Made by a program: the position numbers and the translations under genes | Shown: positions 51,339 through 60,716 of the stretch, one piece after another | How the letters are laid out: every line of letters starts with the position of its first letter | Position numbering within the stretch: position 1 is the first letter of the stretch | Notes under the pieces: generated by a model | Told to the model about the DNA's origin: nothing | The model's database searches: none | The model's input: the letters and a program-made list of their open reading frames with translations, nothing else | NCBI GenBank assembly: GCA_902540595.1 | Contig: CACBNI010000004.1 | Location: 1-64,000, forward strand | DNA from: an uncultured Pelagibacteraceae bacterium | GTDB lineage: Bacteria; Pseudomonadota; Alphaproteobacteria; Pelagibacterales; Pelagibacteraceae | DNA length: 64,000 nucleotides | Reading direction: 5' to 3'

Positions 51339-52958
51339 TTACATATTTCCATATTTAGGCCCACCTCCACCTTCTGGAGTTACCCAAACAATGTTTTGTG
51401 AAGGTTCTTTGATATCACAAGTTTTACAATGAATACAATTTTGAGAATTGATCACAAATTTATTTACATCATTTTCTTTTTGAACTTCATAAACACCTGC
51501 AGGACAGTATCTTTGAGCAGGTTCATCAAATTTTTCTAAAGTATAATTAATTGGTAAATTAGGGTCTTTAAGTTTTAAGTGAACTGGCTGATTATCTGCG
51601 TGATTTGTACCTGTTAAATAAACTGAACTTGTTTTATCAAAAGTTAAAACATTGTCGTACTTTGGATAATCTATTTTTGGCATATCTTTTGCAGGTTTTA
51701 AAGTTTCGTGATCCGCGTGTTTATGTTTAAGAGTAAAAGGCAATTTTCCTCTAAATAAAATTTGATCTATTCCTGTAAATATTATTCCTAAAATTAATCC
51801 CCAGCTAAAACTAGGTTTGACATTTCTTGCTTCAAACAATTCTTTGTAAAGCCAACTACTTTTAAACTTTTGATCAAATATGGATAAATCTTTATTTTCT
51901 TTTAAATGCTCATTAATAGTTTCAGCAGCTATCATGCCACTTTTCATAGCTGTATGAGAACCTTTGATTTTTGGCATATTTAAAGTTCCAGCATCACAAC
52001 CAACTAACAATGCTCCTGGCATAAACATCTGAGGTAAACTTTGAAAACCTCCCTCTATTAAAGCTCTTGCACCGTATGAAATTCTTTTTCCGCCTTTAAT
52101 AATTTTCTTAATGGCTGGATGAGTTTTAAATCTTTGAAACTCATCGTATGGAGATAAGTGAGGATTTTTGTAATCTAAACCAATGACATATCCTAAGAAA
52201 ATCTGTTTATTTTCTGCATGATACATAAAGCTTCCACCATAAGTACTGTTATCTAATGGCCATCCGGCTGTGTGCATCACTAGTCCTTCTTCGTGATTAT
52301 TCTCATCGATTTCCCAAATTTCTTTAAAGCCTATCCCGTATTGTTGTGGATCTTTTCCTTTATTTAAGTCAAATTTTTGAATTAGCTCCTTTCCTAAATG
52401 ACCTCTACAGCCCTCAGCAAAAACTGTAACTTTTCCCAATAGCTCAATACCTGGTTCAAAGCTATCTTTTTTGTTTCCTTCTTTATCAATACCCATATCT
52501 TGAGTAGCAACTCCTCTTACAGATCCATCGTCATTATATAAAACTTCACTTGCAGGAAATCCTGGAAAAATTTCTACACCTAAATTTTCGGCTTGCTCTG
52601 CAAGCCATCTACATAAATTTGCTAAACTTATAATATAATTTTTGTGATTTTGTTGTACTGCTGGTAGCAACCAAGTTGGCCAGCTTAATGATTTTGTTTT
52701 TCCTAAAAATAAAAATTTTTCTTTTGTTACTTTAGTCTTAATTGGTGAATTTAATTCTCTCCAATTAGGTAATAATTCATCTAAAGCACGTGTCTCAAAA
52801 ACATTACCACTTAAAATATGTGCTCCAATTTCTGAAGCTTTCTCAAGTAAGCAAATATTTAGATTGGGATCTAATTGTTTTAGTTTTATAGCTGTTGATA
52901 AACCTGATGGCCCACCACCAATGATCACCACATCATATTCCATCGATTCCCTAGACAT
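51339..52958 (-). CDS. etfD: Electron transfer flavoprotein-ubiquinone oxidoreductase
   Basis: 539 aa. VIIGGGPSGLSTAIKLKQ is the FAD loop, AEGCRGHLGKELIQKF and CDAGTLNMPKIKGSHTAMKSG are family blocks, and NSQNCIHCKTCDIKEPSQN holds the [4Fe-4S] ligands near the C-terminus. It passes electrons from ETF to ubiquinone. It lies 23 bp downstream of etfA. Confidence 0.96.
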   Translation of the reverse strand: MSRESMEYDVVIIGGGPSGLSTAIKLKQLDPNLNICLLEKASEIGAHILSGNVFETRALDELLPNWRELNSPIKTKVTKEKFLFLGKTKSLSWPTWLLPAVQQNHKNYIISLANLCRWLAEQAENLGVEIFPGFPASEVLYNDDGSVRGVATQDMGIDKEGNKKDSFEPGIELLGKVTVFAEGCRGHLGKELIQKFDLNKGKDPQQYGIGFKEIWEIDENNHEEGLVMHTAGWPLDNSTYGGSFMYHAENKQIFLGYVIGLDYKNPHLSPYDEFQRFKTHPAIKKIIKGGKRISYGARALIEGGFQSLPQMFMPGALLVGCDAGTLNMPKIKGSHTAMKSGMIAAETINEHLKENKDLSIFDQKFKSSWLYKELFEARNVKPSFSWGLILGIIFTGIDQILFRGKLPFTLKHKHADHETLKPAKDMPKIDYPKYDNVLTFDKTSSVYLTGTNHADNQPVHLKLKDPNLPINYTLEKFDEPAQRYCPAGVYEVQKENDVNKFVINSQNCIHCKTCDIKEPSQNIVWVTPEGGGGPKYGNM

Positions 52959-52981
52959 AAACTAGTTTTTAACTGTAAGGA

Positions 52982-53935
52982 TTATTTTTGTATAGTGTTT
53001 AATTTGTTCAGCTCTGCCATGAACTGTGGCAGTGCTTCAAATAAATCAGCTTCGAGACCGTAATCTGCAACACTAAATATTGGAGCCTCTCCATCTTTAT
53101 TGATTGCGACAATTACTTTACTTTCTTTCATTCCTGCTAAATGCTGGATTGCTCCTGAAATTCCAATTGCGATATATAGATCAGGTACAACAACTTTTCC
53201 AGTTTGACCAACTTGATGATCATTGCTTATATAACCAGCATCTACAGCGGCTCTTGATGCACCGATTGCTGCTCCTAGTTTGTCTGCAACTTCTGTTATT
53301 AATTTAAAATTATCTCCACTCTGCATTCCTCTCCCACCTGAAACAACAATTCTTGCAGTGCCTAACTCTGGTCTATCGGATTTAATTTCTTCTCTCTTTA
53401 TAAATTTTGTATTAGAAAATTCTTCACCAGCCTCACCTTTTTCAATTGTTGCGGTTCCACCAGAACTTTCACATGGTTCAAAAGATGTAGGTCTAATTGT
53501 TATACATTTCTTAGCATCATTTGTTTTCACTGTAGCAAAAGCATTTCCTGCATAAATTGGTCTTAAAAAAGTATCAGGTGAAATCACTTTTATAATATCA
53601 CTGACTTGAGAAGTATCTAAATGAGCAGCAATTCTTGGCATTAAGTTTTTACCAAATGTATTTGCAGAACAAACTATGTGAGAATAATTTTCTGCAAGTT
53701 TAACTATTGCTGGTGCAAAGTTTTCTGCTGTAAAATTTTCATAATGCGGTGCTTCTATGTTAATTACTTTCTTAATTAGTGGTAATTCGGAGAGTTTTTT
53801 AGCAGCGGTTTCGCTGTTTTGCCCAATAATCACGGCATGAACATCGGCATCAATTTGGGAAGCGGCGGTTGCAGCATTCAATGTAAAGGGCCTAAGCTCT
53901 TTATTATTATGCTCTGCTATAAGTAAGACTGCCAT
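52982..53935 (-). CDS. etfA: Electron transfer flavoprotein, alpha subunit
   Basis: 317 aa. The C-terminal FAD domain has VVSGGRGMQSGDNFKLI, AAVDAGYISNDHQVGQTGK, and AINKDGEAPIFSVADYG. It shares one base with the etfB stop. With EtfB it accepts electrons from the FAD dehydrogenase encoded upstream. Confidence 0.96.
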   Translation of the reverse strand: MAVLLIAEHNNKELRPFTLNAATAASQIDADVHAVIIGQNSETAAKKLSELPLIKKVINIEAPHYENFTAENFAPAIVKLAENYSHIVCSANTFGKNLMPRIAAHLDTSQVSDIIKVISPDTFLRPIYAGNAFATVKTNDAKKCITIRPTSFEPCESSGGTATIEKGEAGEEFSNTKFIKREEIKSDRPELGTARIVVSGGRGMQSGDNFKLITEVADKLGAAIGASRAAVDAGYISNDHQVGQTGKVVVPDLYIAIGISGAIQHLAGMKESKVIVAINKDGEAPIFSVADYGLEADLFEALPQFMAELNKLNTIQK

Positions 53936-54684
53936 TATATAACTTTTGCCTCATTTTTTAATTTTTGAACTAGTTCAGCAACATTTGCTACCTTGATACC
54001 AGCTTTTCTTTTAGGTGGTTCTTCAACTTTTAATTGCTCTATTCTTGGTGTGATATCAATTCCTAAATCTGAAACATTTATTTCTTCGATTGGTTTTTTC
54101 TTGGCCTTCATAATATTTGGTAACGATGCATATCTTGGTTCATTTAGTCTTAGGTCACAGGTTACAATTGCTGGAGTATTAATTTCAATAGTTTCAAGAC
54201 CTTCATCAATTTCTCTAGTTACTTCTAAAGAAGTATCTTTTATTTCTATTTTTGATGCAAAGGTTGCTTGTGGCCAATTTAATAAAGCACTCAACATTTG
54301 ACCAGTTTGATTACAATCATCGTCAATTGCTTGTTTGCCCATAAAAACTAAATCAGGCTTTTCTTTTTCTACAATCTTTTGTATGATTTTTGAGATAGCT
54401 AAAGGTTCCAGCGCACCTTCTGTCTTAACATGAATTCCTTTATCTGCTCCAACCGCTAAAGCTTTTCTGACAGTTTCTTGGGCTTTCACTTCTCCAACTG
54501 TTATTGCAACAATCTCTGTTGCTTTACCAGCCTCTTTTATTTTAACTGCTTCTTCAATAGCATTGTCATCAGGTGGATTGGTTGACATTTTTACATTATC
54601 TGTAACTACACCTGATCCGTCTTCTTTAATTCTTATTTGTACGTTATAATCAATTACTCTTTTTACAGCGACTAAAATTTTCAT
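53935..54684 (-). CDS. etfB: Electron transfer flavoprotein, beta subunit
   Basis: 249 aa. MKILVAVKRVIDYNVQIRIK, VTDNVKMSTNPPDDNAIEEA, and DLVFMGKQAIDDDCNQTGQM with the AMP-site GKQAIDDD are standard EtfB blocks. It overlaps the demethylating dehydrogenase stop by one base. Confidence 0.97.
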   Translation of the reverse strand: MKILVAVKRVIDYNVQIRIKEDGSGVVTDNVKMSTNPPDDNAIEEAVKIKEAGKATEIVAITVGEVKAQETVRKALAVGADKGIHVKTEGALEPLAISKIIQKIVEKEKPDLVFMGKQAIDDDCNQTGQMLSALLNWPQATFASKIEIKDTSLEVTREIDEGLETIEINTPAIVTCDLRLNEPRYASLPNIMKAKKKPIEEINVSDLGIDITPRIEQLKVEEPPKRKAGIKVANVAELVQKLKNEAKVI

Positions 54685-57116
54685 TATGCTCTCAATAAAT
54701 TATTTTCTTTATCGTATGGACTTTCATCTAACACAGTAGCGTCATACATTTCTCCCAAGATATCAACTTGTAATTTGTCGCCCACATTCGCAAAGTCAGG
54801 TTTAACCATTGCTAATGCTATTGATTTATCTAATCTAAAACCAAACTCACCACCAGTTGCTCTTCCAACAACTTTATTATCTTTATATATAGGGTTATTA
54901 CCTAAAACATCTGCATCTTTTGTGTCGTGCACTTCAAGAGTAACTAACTTGTTGTCAAATCCCTTCTCTCTCCATTTATTTAATGCTTCTAATCCAATAA
55001 AATTACCTTTATTTGGATGAATAAATCTATCCAAACCAGATTCGTAGGGTGAGTATTCAATTGATAATTCTGTGCCTACAAGTTTATATGATTTTTCTAA
55101 TCTTAAACTATTCATAGCTCTTATACCAAAAGGTTTTATTCCTAAATCCTTACCTGAATCCATTAATTTATCAAAAATATGATTTTGATACTCAATTGGA
55201 TGGTGCAATTCCCAACCGAGTTCACCAACAAAATTTACTCTCATTGCATTGACTGGAGCATAACCAACATTAACTTTTTTTGCTGTTAACCATTTAAAAT
55301 TTTGATTTGAAAAATCATCGGTAGAAACTTTTTCCATTAAATCTCTTGCTTTTGGACCAGCAACAACAAGTACACCTGTACTATTAGTTAGATCCTCAAA
55401 TATAACTGAGCCATCAGTTGGCATCCATTTTTGGATCCAGTCATGATCCAATCTCAAATTTGCTCCTGCAGAAACAAGATAGTAACTATTTTCTGCTTCT
55501 TTCATAATTGTAAATTCAGAGTGCACACCACCTTTCGTATTCAGTGCATGACATAAGTTAATTCTGCCAATTTTTTTTGGTAATTTGTTTGCAACTAAAA
55601 AATCTAAAAATTCCTCAGCTTTAGGTCCTCTTATCCTACATTTGGCAAACGCTGTCATATCAAGCAATCCAACGTTTTTCTTAACATTTTCACATTCTTT
55701 TTTGATAGCGTCGAACCATTTAGATCTCCTAAACGACCAATCATCTTTTTGCTCCATACCATCAGTTGCAAAAAAATTAGGTCTTTCCCAACCAAATTTT
55801 TGTCCAAAAACTGCACCCAAATTTTTCATTCTTTCGTAACAAGGTGCTGTCCTTAAAGGTCTTGCGGCTGGTCTCTCCTCATCAGGATAGTGAGTAATAA
55901 ATACATGGCTATATGCTTCTTCATTTTTTGCTTTTAAGTATGACTTAGTTGCATAGTTTCCATAACGTCTTGGTTCAACTCCCAACATATCAATAGTTGG
56001 TTCGCCGTCTACAATCCACTCTGCTAATTGCCAACCAGCTCCACCTGCTGCAGTAATTCCAAAACTGTGACCTTCATTAATCCAAAAATTTTTTAATCCC
56101 CATGCTGGACCTACAATTGGATTTCCGTCAGGTGTATAACAGATTGCACCGTTATAAACTTTTTTTACACCTACTTCACCAAAAGCAGGCACACGGTGAA
56201 TAGCTCCTTCAATGTGTGGAGCTAATCTATCTAGATCTTCTTGAAATAATTCATACTCTGAGTTTTTTGACGGACCTTCAACATAACAAGCTGGTGCACC
56301 ATCTTCATAGGGTCCTAAAATCAATCCACCGGCTTCCTCTCTCATATACCAACGACTATCACTGTCTCTAAGAACTCCCATTTCTGGAAGACCTTCTTTT
56401 TTTCTTTTTTGAATTTCAGGATGAGGTTCAGTTACAATATATTGATGCTCTACAGGAATTACTGGAATATCTAAACCTACCATTTCACCAGTTTGTCTTG
56501 CAAAATTTCCAGAGCATGAAATTACATGTTCACATTCAATTGAACCTTTATCTGTTTCCACAACCCATCCATCTTCAGTTTGTTTCATACTAATTACAGC
56601 TGTGTTTCTATAAATTTCTGCACCTCTATTTCTTGCTCCTGTTGCTAGAGCTTGGGTTAAATCAGCAGGTTGAATATATCCATCTTCTGGATGTTGTATT
56701 GCACCAACTAAATCATCTGTATGACACAGTGGCCAAATTTCTTTAACTTGTTCAGGTGATAAAAATTTAACATCAACTCCGATAGTTTGTGCTACACCAG
56801 CATACTGGTGGTACTCATCCATTCTATCTTTAGTGCTAGCTAATCGGATATTTGAAACAACACTAAATCCAACATTCTTTCCAGTTTCTTCTTCTAAAGT
56901 TTTATAAAGATTAACCGCATATTTATGAAGTTGTCCAACGGAATAACTCATATTAAATAAGGGAAGCAAGCCAGCAGCATGCCAAGTGGAACCTGAAGTT
57001 AATTCTTTTCTTTCAACTAAAACAACATCAGACCAACCTTTTTTTGCTAGATGATAAAGAGCGCTAACTCCTACAACTCCACCGCCAACTACTACAACTT
57101 TAGTTTTTGTTTTCAT
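54684..57116 (-). CDS. Dimethylglycine/sarcosine dehydrogenase-family protein, DAO-GcvT fusion
   Basis: 810 aa. VVVVGGGVVGVSALYHLAKKG is the FAD loop, and TSGSTWHAAGL the covalent-FAD His block. From about residue 430 it is GcvT-like: YERMKNLGAVFGQKFGWERP, NVGLLDMTAFAKCRI, and FVGELGWELHHP. Methyl groups would go to folate. It heads the operon with etfB, etfA and etfD, so its electrons enter ETF directly. The paralogue at 3512-5956 lacks linked ETF genes. Substrate is probably dimethylglycine or sarcosine from glycine betaine. Confidence 0.92.
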   Translation of the reverse strand: MKTKTKVVVVGGGVVGVSALYHLAKKGWSDVVLVERKELTSGSTWHAAGLLPLFNMSYSVGQLHKYAVNLYKTLEEETGKNVGFSVVSNIRLASTKDRMDEYHQYAGVAQTIGVDVKFLSPEQVKEIWPLCHTDDLVGAIQHPEDGYIQPADLTQALATGARNRGAEIYRNTAVISMKQTEDGWVVETDKGSIECEHVISCSGNFARQTGEMVGLDIPVIPVEHQYIVTEPHPEIQKRKKEGLPEMGVLRDSDSRWYMREEAGGLILGPYEDGAPACYVEGPSKNSEYELFQEDLDRLAPHIEGAIHRVPAFGEVGVKKVYNGAICYTPDGNPIVGPAWGLKNFWINEGHSFGITAAGGAGWQLAEWIVDGEPTIDMLGVEPRRYGNYATKSYLKAKNEEAYSHVFITHYPDEERPAARPLRTAPCYERMKNLGAVFGQKFGWERPNFFATDGMEQKDDWSFRRSKWFDAIKKECENVKKNVGLLDMTAFAKCRIRGPKAEEFLDFLVANKLPKKIGRINLCHALNTKGGVHSEFTIMKEAENSYYLVSAGANLRLDHDWIQKWMPTDGSVIFEDLTNSTGVLVVAGPKARDLMEKVSTDDFSNQNFKWLTAKKVNVGYAPVNAMRVNFVGELGWELHHPIEYQNHIFDKLMDSGKDLGIKPFGIRAMNSLRLEKSYKLVGTELSIEYSPYESGLDRFIHPNKGNFIGLEALNKWREKGFDNKLVTLEVHDTKDADVLGNNPIYKDNKVVGRATGGEFGFRLDKSIALAMVKPDFANVGDKLQVDILGEMYDATVLDESPYDKENNLLRA

Positions 57117-57173
57117 TGTGCGATTCCTACTAAATTTTTATTAATTACGAAACAAAAATATACTAACAAAATA

Positions 57174-57647
57174 TCAGATAGAGCTACCCAGAGGTATTGG
57201 ATTAGAGACCATAGTTGTGAGCCAACAATCCTTTAATTCTCCCTCAAGGATATATTTTTCAACTTGCCAATTAAATTTATGATAAATTTTATTTTTATCC
57301 AGAATAATAACCTCAAATTGCGCCAATTTATCATTACTTCTTAATTCGGTTATTGTATGGCTTAAATGGTCAATCATCATTTGATAAGAATTTCCTTTAA
57401 GCATTCTTTTAAAGTTATTTAATGGCCCTGTAACTTTTTTATTATTTGGATGAGCAAAATTCCATGTTTGTTCAATACCACTATCTTGATAATTTAAATC
57501 ATTTTGTTGAAGTCCAGTTAGTTGAATTTTGACAACGTCTTTAGGTTTGATATTTTTATCGGGATTTAACAAATCAGCTTTGGAAAAACTTATTAATAGA
57601 AAAAATAAAATAAATACTTTAAATGTTATTTGCAGTTTCTTTAACAT
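57174..57647 (-). CDS. DUF4864-like secreted protein
   Basis: 157 aa with a signal peptide (FKVFILFFLLISFSKA). IQLTGLQQNDLNYQDSGIEQ, TWNFAHPNNKKVTGPLNNF, and KRMLKGNSYQMMIDH resemble DUF4864. It overlaps the upstream oxidoreductase gene by 29 nt. Function unknown. Confidence 0.7.
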   Translation of the reverse strand: MLKKLQITFKVFILFFLLISFSKADLLNPDKNIKPKDVVKIQLTGLQQNDLNYQDSGIEQTWNFAHPNNKKVTGPLNNFKRMLKGNSYQMMIDHLSHTITELRSNDKLAQFEVIILDKNKIYHKFNWQVEKYILEGELKDCWLTTMVSNPIPLGSSI

Positions 57648-58188
57648 CTTCTAAAAATTCTTGTCTCTTGGCATCACTCACAAATGGTACTGCAAAATAC
57701 CTTCTATAGATAATGTTATATATGCCACACATGTGAAAAACTCCTCTTTTCAATCTTCGAATAGGCAAATTTAAAAAGAAAGTAGTGACAGCTAATCTTG
57801 GAGAGCCATACGTGCAAAATATTATTGCTTTTTTTTGCTTTAAATTACCAATTGGATATCCGTAGTTTCCTACCAACTTTTTAAACTTGAATGCCCAAGG
57901 TGGTGCTAAAACTTTATCAATCCAACCTTCAACAATAGCAGGCATTCTAAAATTCCAAATTGGAGCAATCAAGACAATGATATCAGAATTTTCAATTCTT
58001 TTTCTATGATCAAGAACTTCTTGATCAGGTTCCTCACCTGCAAATACTGGATTAAATTTTTCTTTATATAAATCGACTACATCTACAGAATTACCATTTA
58101 GTTCTGCTTGTTTGATAAATTCATTTTTAATTGCAGCATTAAATGAATTATCTTTGTAATGACCATAAATTAAGAAGACTTTTTTCAT
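57619..58188 (-). CDS. Flavodoxin-fold NAD(P)H oxidoreductase (NQO/KefF-like)
   Basis: 189 aa. VFLIYGHYKDNSFNAAIKNEF, SDIIVLIAPIWNFRMPAIVEGW, and KKAIIFCTYGSPRLAVTTFF fit the NAD(P)H quinone oxidoreductase/KefF family with FMN or FAD. It probably reduces quinones by two electrons. Same strand as the DUF4864 gene. Confidence 0.85.
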   Translation of the reverse strand: MKKVFLIYGHYKDNSFNAAIKNEFIKQAELNGNSVDVVDLYKEKFNPVFAGEEPDQEVLDHRKRIENSDIIVLIAPIWNFRMPAIVEGWIDKVLAPPWAFKFKKLVGNYGYPIGNLKQKKAIIFCTYGSPRLAVTTFFLNLPIRRLKRGVFHMCGIYNIIYRRYFAVPFVSDAKRQEFLEDVKETANNI

Positions 58189-58249
58189 AGAGACGTATTA
58201 GCTCAATAATTTAAAAAAACTAATGAATATTTATGAATATTTGTAATAT

Positions 58250-59860
58250 CTACTCTGCAGTTTTGTATTTGCTGTTGTTAATGATAAAGACAAATAAAAT
58301 TGGGAGTATTAACGTTAATAAAGTTACCACAATTAATAAAATTCCTAGTTCTGAGTAGTCTGCGGTGGTTTGGATTTCACCACTAACTTTATCTTTAACT
58401 TCTCTTGTAACAGTGAAGACTTGATTTAAATATTTAGTTCCTAATGCACTTGCTGACAATGCAAGGTTGGTAAAAGATGCAAAAACTGCAAAAAATGTTG
58501 CTTTTAAATGTGCTGGAGCATTTTTTGCTATCCATGCAAGTAGTGGTATCATTGATACTTGGCCAAGAGGTGACTCAAGAGCTGTATTTATTAATGCAAT
58601 AAACTTTGCATCAACCACACCACCCGTTAATGAAGATGTCCAAGTATGAAAACCATAATACATTCCCACACTTGGTAAAAATAAAATTGCACCTGCAATA
58701 CTTAAAACAACAATTATTTTTGCAATTGAATTCTTCGCCATAAACGGTCTTAACAAAACAATTCCTGCTAAAGTTAAAACTGAGGCAAGTAATGATAAAA
58801 TTGAAAAAAACTGTTCATTAAATCCAAGTTGGTCAATTTCAAACCAAGTTAGTCCTGGGCCTGGACCAGGCATAGCTCTAAAAATAAAAATTATTACAGC
58901 TGTTCCAACAATGGTTAATCTTAATTCTTCTGGCAGTTCTTTAATAAGTTTAAACATTAAAAAAAGAATGATTACTACTGAACCAATAAAAACAATTTCT
59001 TGAGCAAATGGGACATTAAATGATCCAACAGAAAGGGTAAAAATAACAAAGATTAAGCTTCCACCTAAAATCCACCAATTGACTTTTGTTTTCTCTGTCC
59101 CTCTTTCGTTTTTAAATTCTAACCCTTGCGATTTTAATATCTTAATTTTTTTATTTCTAAGATAATTAGCGAGAATTACACCAAAGATTGAAACCAATGG
59201 AATAATTAAAGCGTAAATGTAAATAGAGCCGTATAAATTAATTTTTTCAGCTTGCTCTAAACTTTCAACATCTCTGAATAAAATCACATTTGCTAATGCA
59301 ACCAAAACTGTTCCACCAATTATTGCAAATCGACCAAGTGTTTGCATTGTAGTGTGCATAATTTTTACTTGGTCTTTACTATAATCTATTCCTTGTTCGT
59401 CTGATAAAGGAACTGCTTCGACAGTCATTGCATCTGCAACTACATCCTGAACAACATACCCAATCGGAGCTAGAATTACACTTATAACAAACCAAGTCTC
59501 AACCGAAAAAATTTGAGACATTTCTTCTGTATGAATAATTAATCCATACATTATAAATAAACTTAACGCTATTAAGGAAGCTCCCACGTAGACCATATAA
59601 TTTTTTCTTTCCCATATAAGATCAACTAGATGACCTAAGGGCATTTTTAATGCCCAAGGGATTCCTGCCCAAAATCCAAGACCTGCAAGAAAAGCAGCTG
59701 ATAAATTTAAATAATCTTTTACAAAAAAAGTCCCAACTATTCCTGTAAGACCTGAAATACCAGCAGCAACATAAACCATTAAAGGTGGCAAATAAGTCCA
59801 TCTAAATTGACGTCCTAAATCTAAAAAAGTGTCGTCTAAAAATTTAAGTACTTTATTCAT
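58250..59860 (-). CDS. MFS transporter, folate-biopterin (BT1/FBT)-like
   Basis: 536 aa, about twelve helices. The N-terminal FRWTYLPPLMVYVAAGISGLTG and especially GYVVQDVVADAMTVEAVPLSDEQG match the BT1/FBT subgroup of major facilitator proteins. Folate or pterin transport is a possible role. It lies 29 bp downstream of the CoA-binding protein gene. Confidence 0.75.
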   Translation of the reverse strand: MNKVLKFLDDTFLDLGRQFRWTYLPPLMVYVAAGISGLTGIVGTFFVKDYLNLSAAFLAGLGFWAGIPWALKMPLGHLVDLIWERKNYMVYVGASLIALSLFIMYGLIIHTEEMSQIFSVETWFVISVILAPIGYVVQDVVADAMTVEAVPLSDEQGIDYSKDQVKIMHTTMQTLGRFAIIGGTVLVALANVILFRDVESLEQAEKINLYGSIYIYALIIPLVSIFGVILANYLRNKKIKILKSQGLEFKNERGTEKTKVNWWILGGSLIFVIFTLSVGSFNVPFAQEIVFIGSVVIILFLMFKLIKELPEELRLTIVGTAVIIFIFRAMPGPGPGLTWFEIDQLGFNEQFFSILSLLASVLTLAGIVLLRPFMAKNSIAKIIVVLSIAGAILFLPSVGMYYGFHTWTSSLTGGVVDAKFIALINTALESPLGQVSMIPLLAWIAKNAPAHLKATFFAVFASFTNLALSASALGTKYLNQVFTVTREVKDKVSGEIQTTADYSELGILLIVVTLLTLILPILFVFIINNSKYKTAE

Positions 59861-59889
59861 AAAAATATTAAAATTAAAATTTAATGGCT

Positions 59890-60345
59890 TTAAATTTTAA
59901 GATCAAGACGGGGTTTCCAGAAAGGTCTGAAAAGCTCAATTTTTGGACATCTGTTCATGACAACTTTAAGTCCTGCGTCTTCGGCCAGACGGGCAGCTTC
60001 TTCACTTACAACTCCAATTTGTCCCCATAGGACTTTAGCATTAATAGCTATGGCCTCTTCAGCAACTTCGTAAAGATCTTCAGGTTTTCTAAATACTTCA
60101 ACCATGTCAACGGTTCTATCGATTGATTTTAAATTTGGGTAAACTTTTAATCCTCTAATTTCAGTTACATCTGGACGTGGATTTACAGGGATCATGTCGT
60201 AACCTGTTTCACTTAATACTCTAAGAACCCCGTAACTAAACTTGGTCTTGTCTGGACTAGCACCCACCATAGCAATAGTTTTAACTGAAGTTAAAATTTC
60301 TTTAATATAATCATCGCTATAAGGCTCGCTGTGATTCATATGCAT
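59890..60345 (-). CDS. CoA-binding-domain protein (YccU-like)
   Basis: 151 aa. TIAMVGASPDKTKFSYGVLRVL, DMIPVNPRPDVTEIRGLKVY, and LWGQIGVVSEEAARLAEDAG are the CoA-binding Rossmann pattern, with GLKVVMNRCPKIE at the end. Its start overlaps the ferredoxin stop by one base, so it is cotranscribed with ferredoxin and methanethiol oxidase. Confidence 0.9.
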   Translation of the reverse strand: MHMNHSEPYSDDYIKEILTSVKTIAMVGASPDKTKFSYGVLRVLSETGYDMIPVNPRPDVTEIRGLKVYPNLKSIDRTVDMVEVFRKPEDLYEVAEEAIAINAKVLWGQIGVVSEEAARLAEDAGLKVVMNRCPKIELFRPFWKPRLDLKI

Positions 60346-60716
60346 TATTTTTTTGATTTTTTTTGAGTAGCTATGTCTGCTTTTAACTCATGAGGTGCAA
60401 GTGGGTCAAGAAAAGGATTTCGATAAAGTTTGTCATGACTTTCAACTCCAATTTCTATAGTACAGTCTGTTTTTGGGCGCGCCACACACAATATTATGTA
60501 GCCGTCATTTTTTTGTCGATTATTTAAAGCTACTTGAGAGCGTTGATCCACTTCACCTTCAATTAATTTTGCAGCACAGGTAATGCATCCACCGTATTGA
60601 CAACCATAAGGTAAATCTACTCCTTGTTCTCTTAATTCTTGAAGTAGAGACATTCGTCCTGAAACTTTGTAAACAATATTCTCACGGTTCGCTATTTTAA
60701 TTTGCATTAGAGCCAA
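60345..60716 (-). CDS. 2Fe-2S ferredoxin
   Basis: 123 aa. CQYGGCITCAAKLIEGEV and ILCVARPKTDC carry the four cluster cysteines of the plant/bacterial ferredoxin type. It overlaps the methanethiol oxidase gene by 10 nt, so it is a candidate electron partner for that enzyme or for a linked reaction. Confidence 0.93.
   Translation of the reverse strand: MALMQIKIANRENIVYKVSGRMSLLQELREQGVDLPYGCQYGGCITCAAKLIEGEVDQRSQVALNNRQKNDGYIILCVARPKTDCTIEIGVESHDKLYRNPFLDPLAPHELKADIATQKKSKK

Noticed and set aside
57117..57173. Glycine or SAM riboswitch upstream of the dehydrogenase-ETF operon
   Set aside because: The 57-bp gap is plain AT-rich sequence with no recognisable aptamer core.
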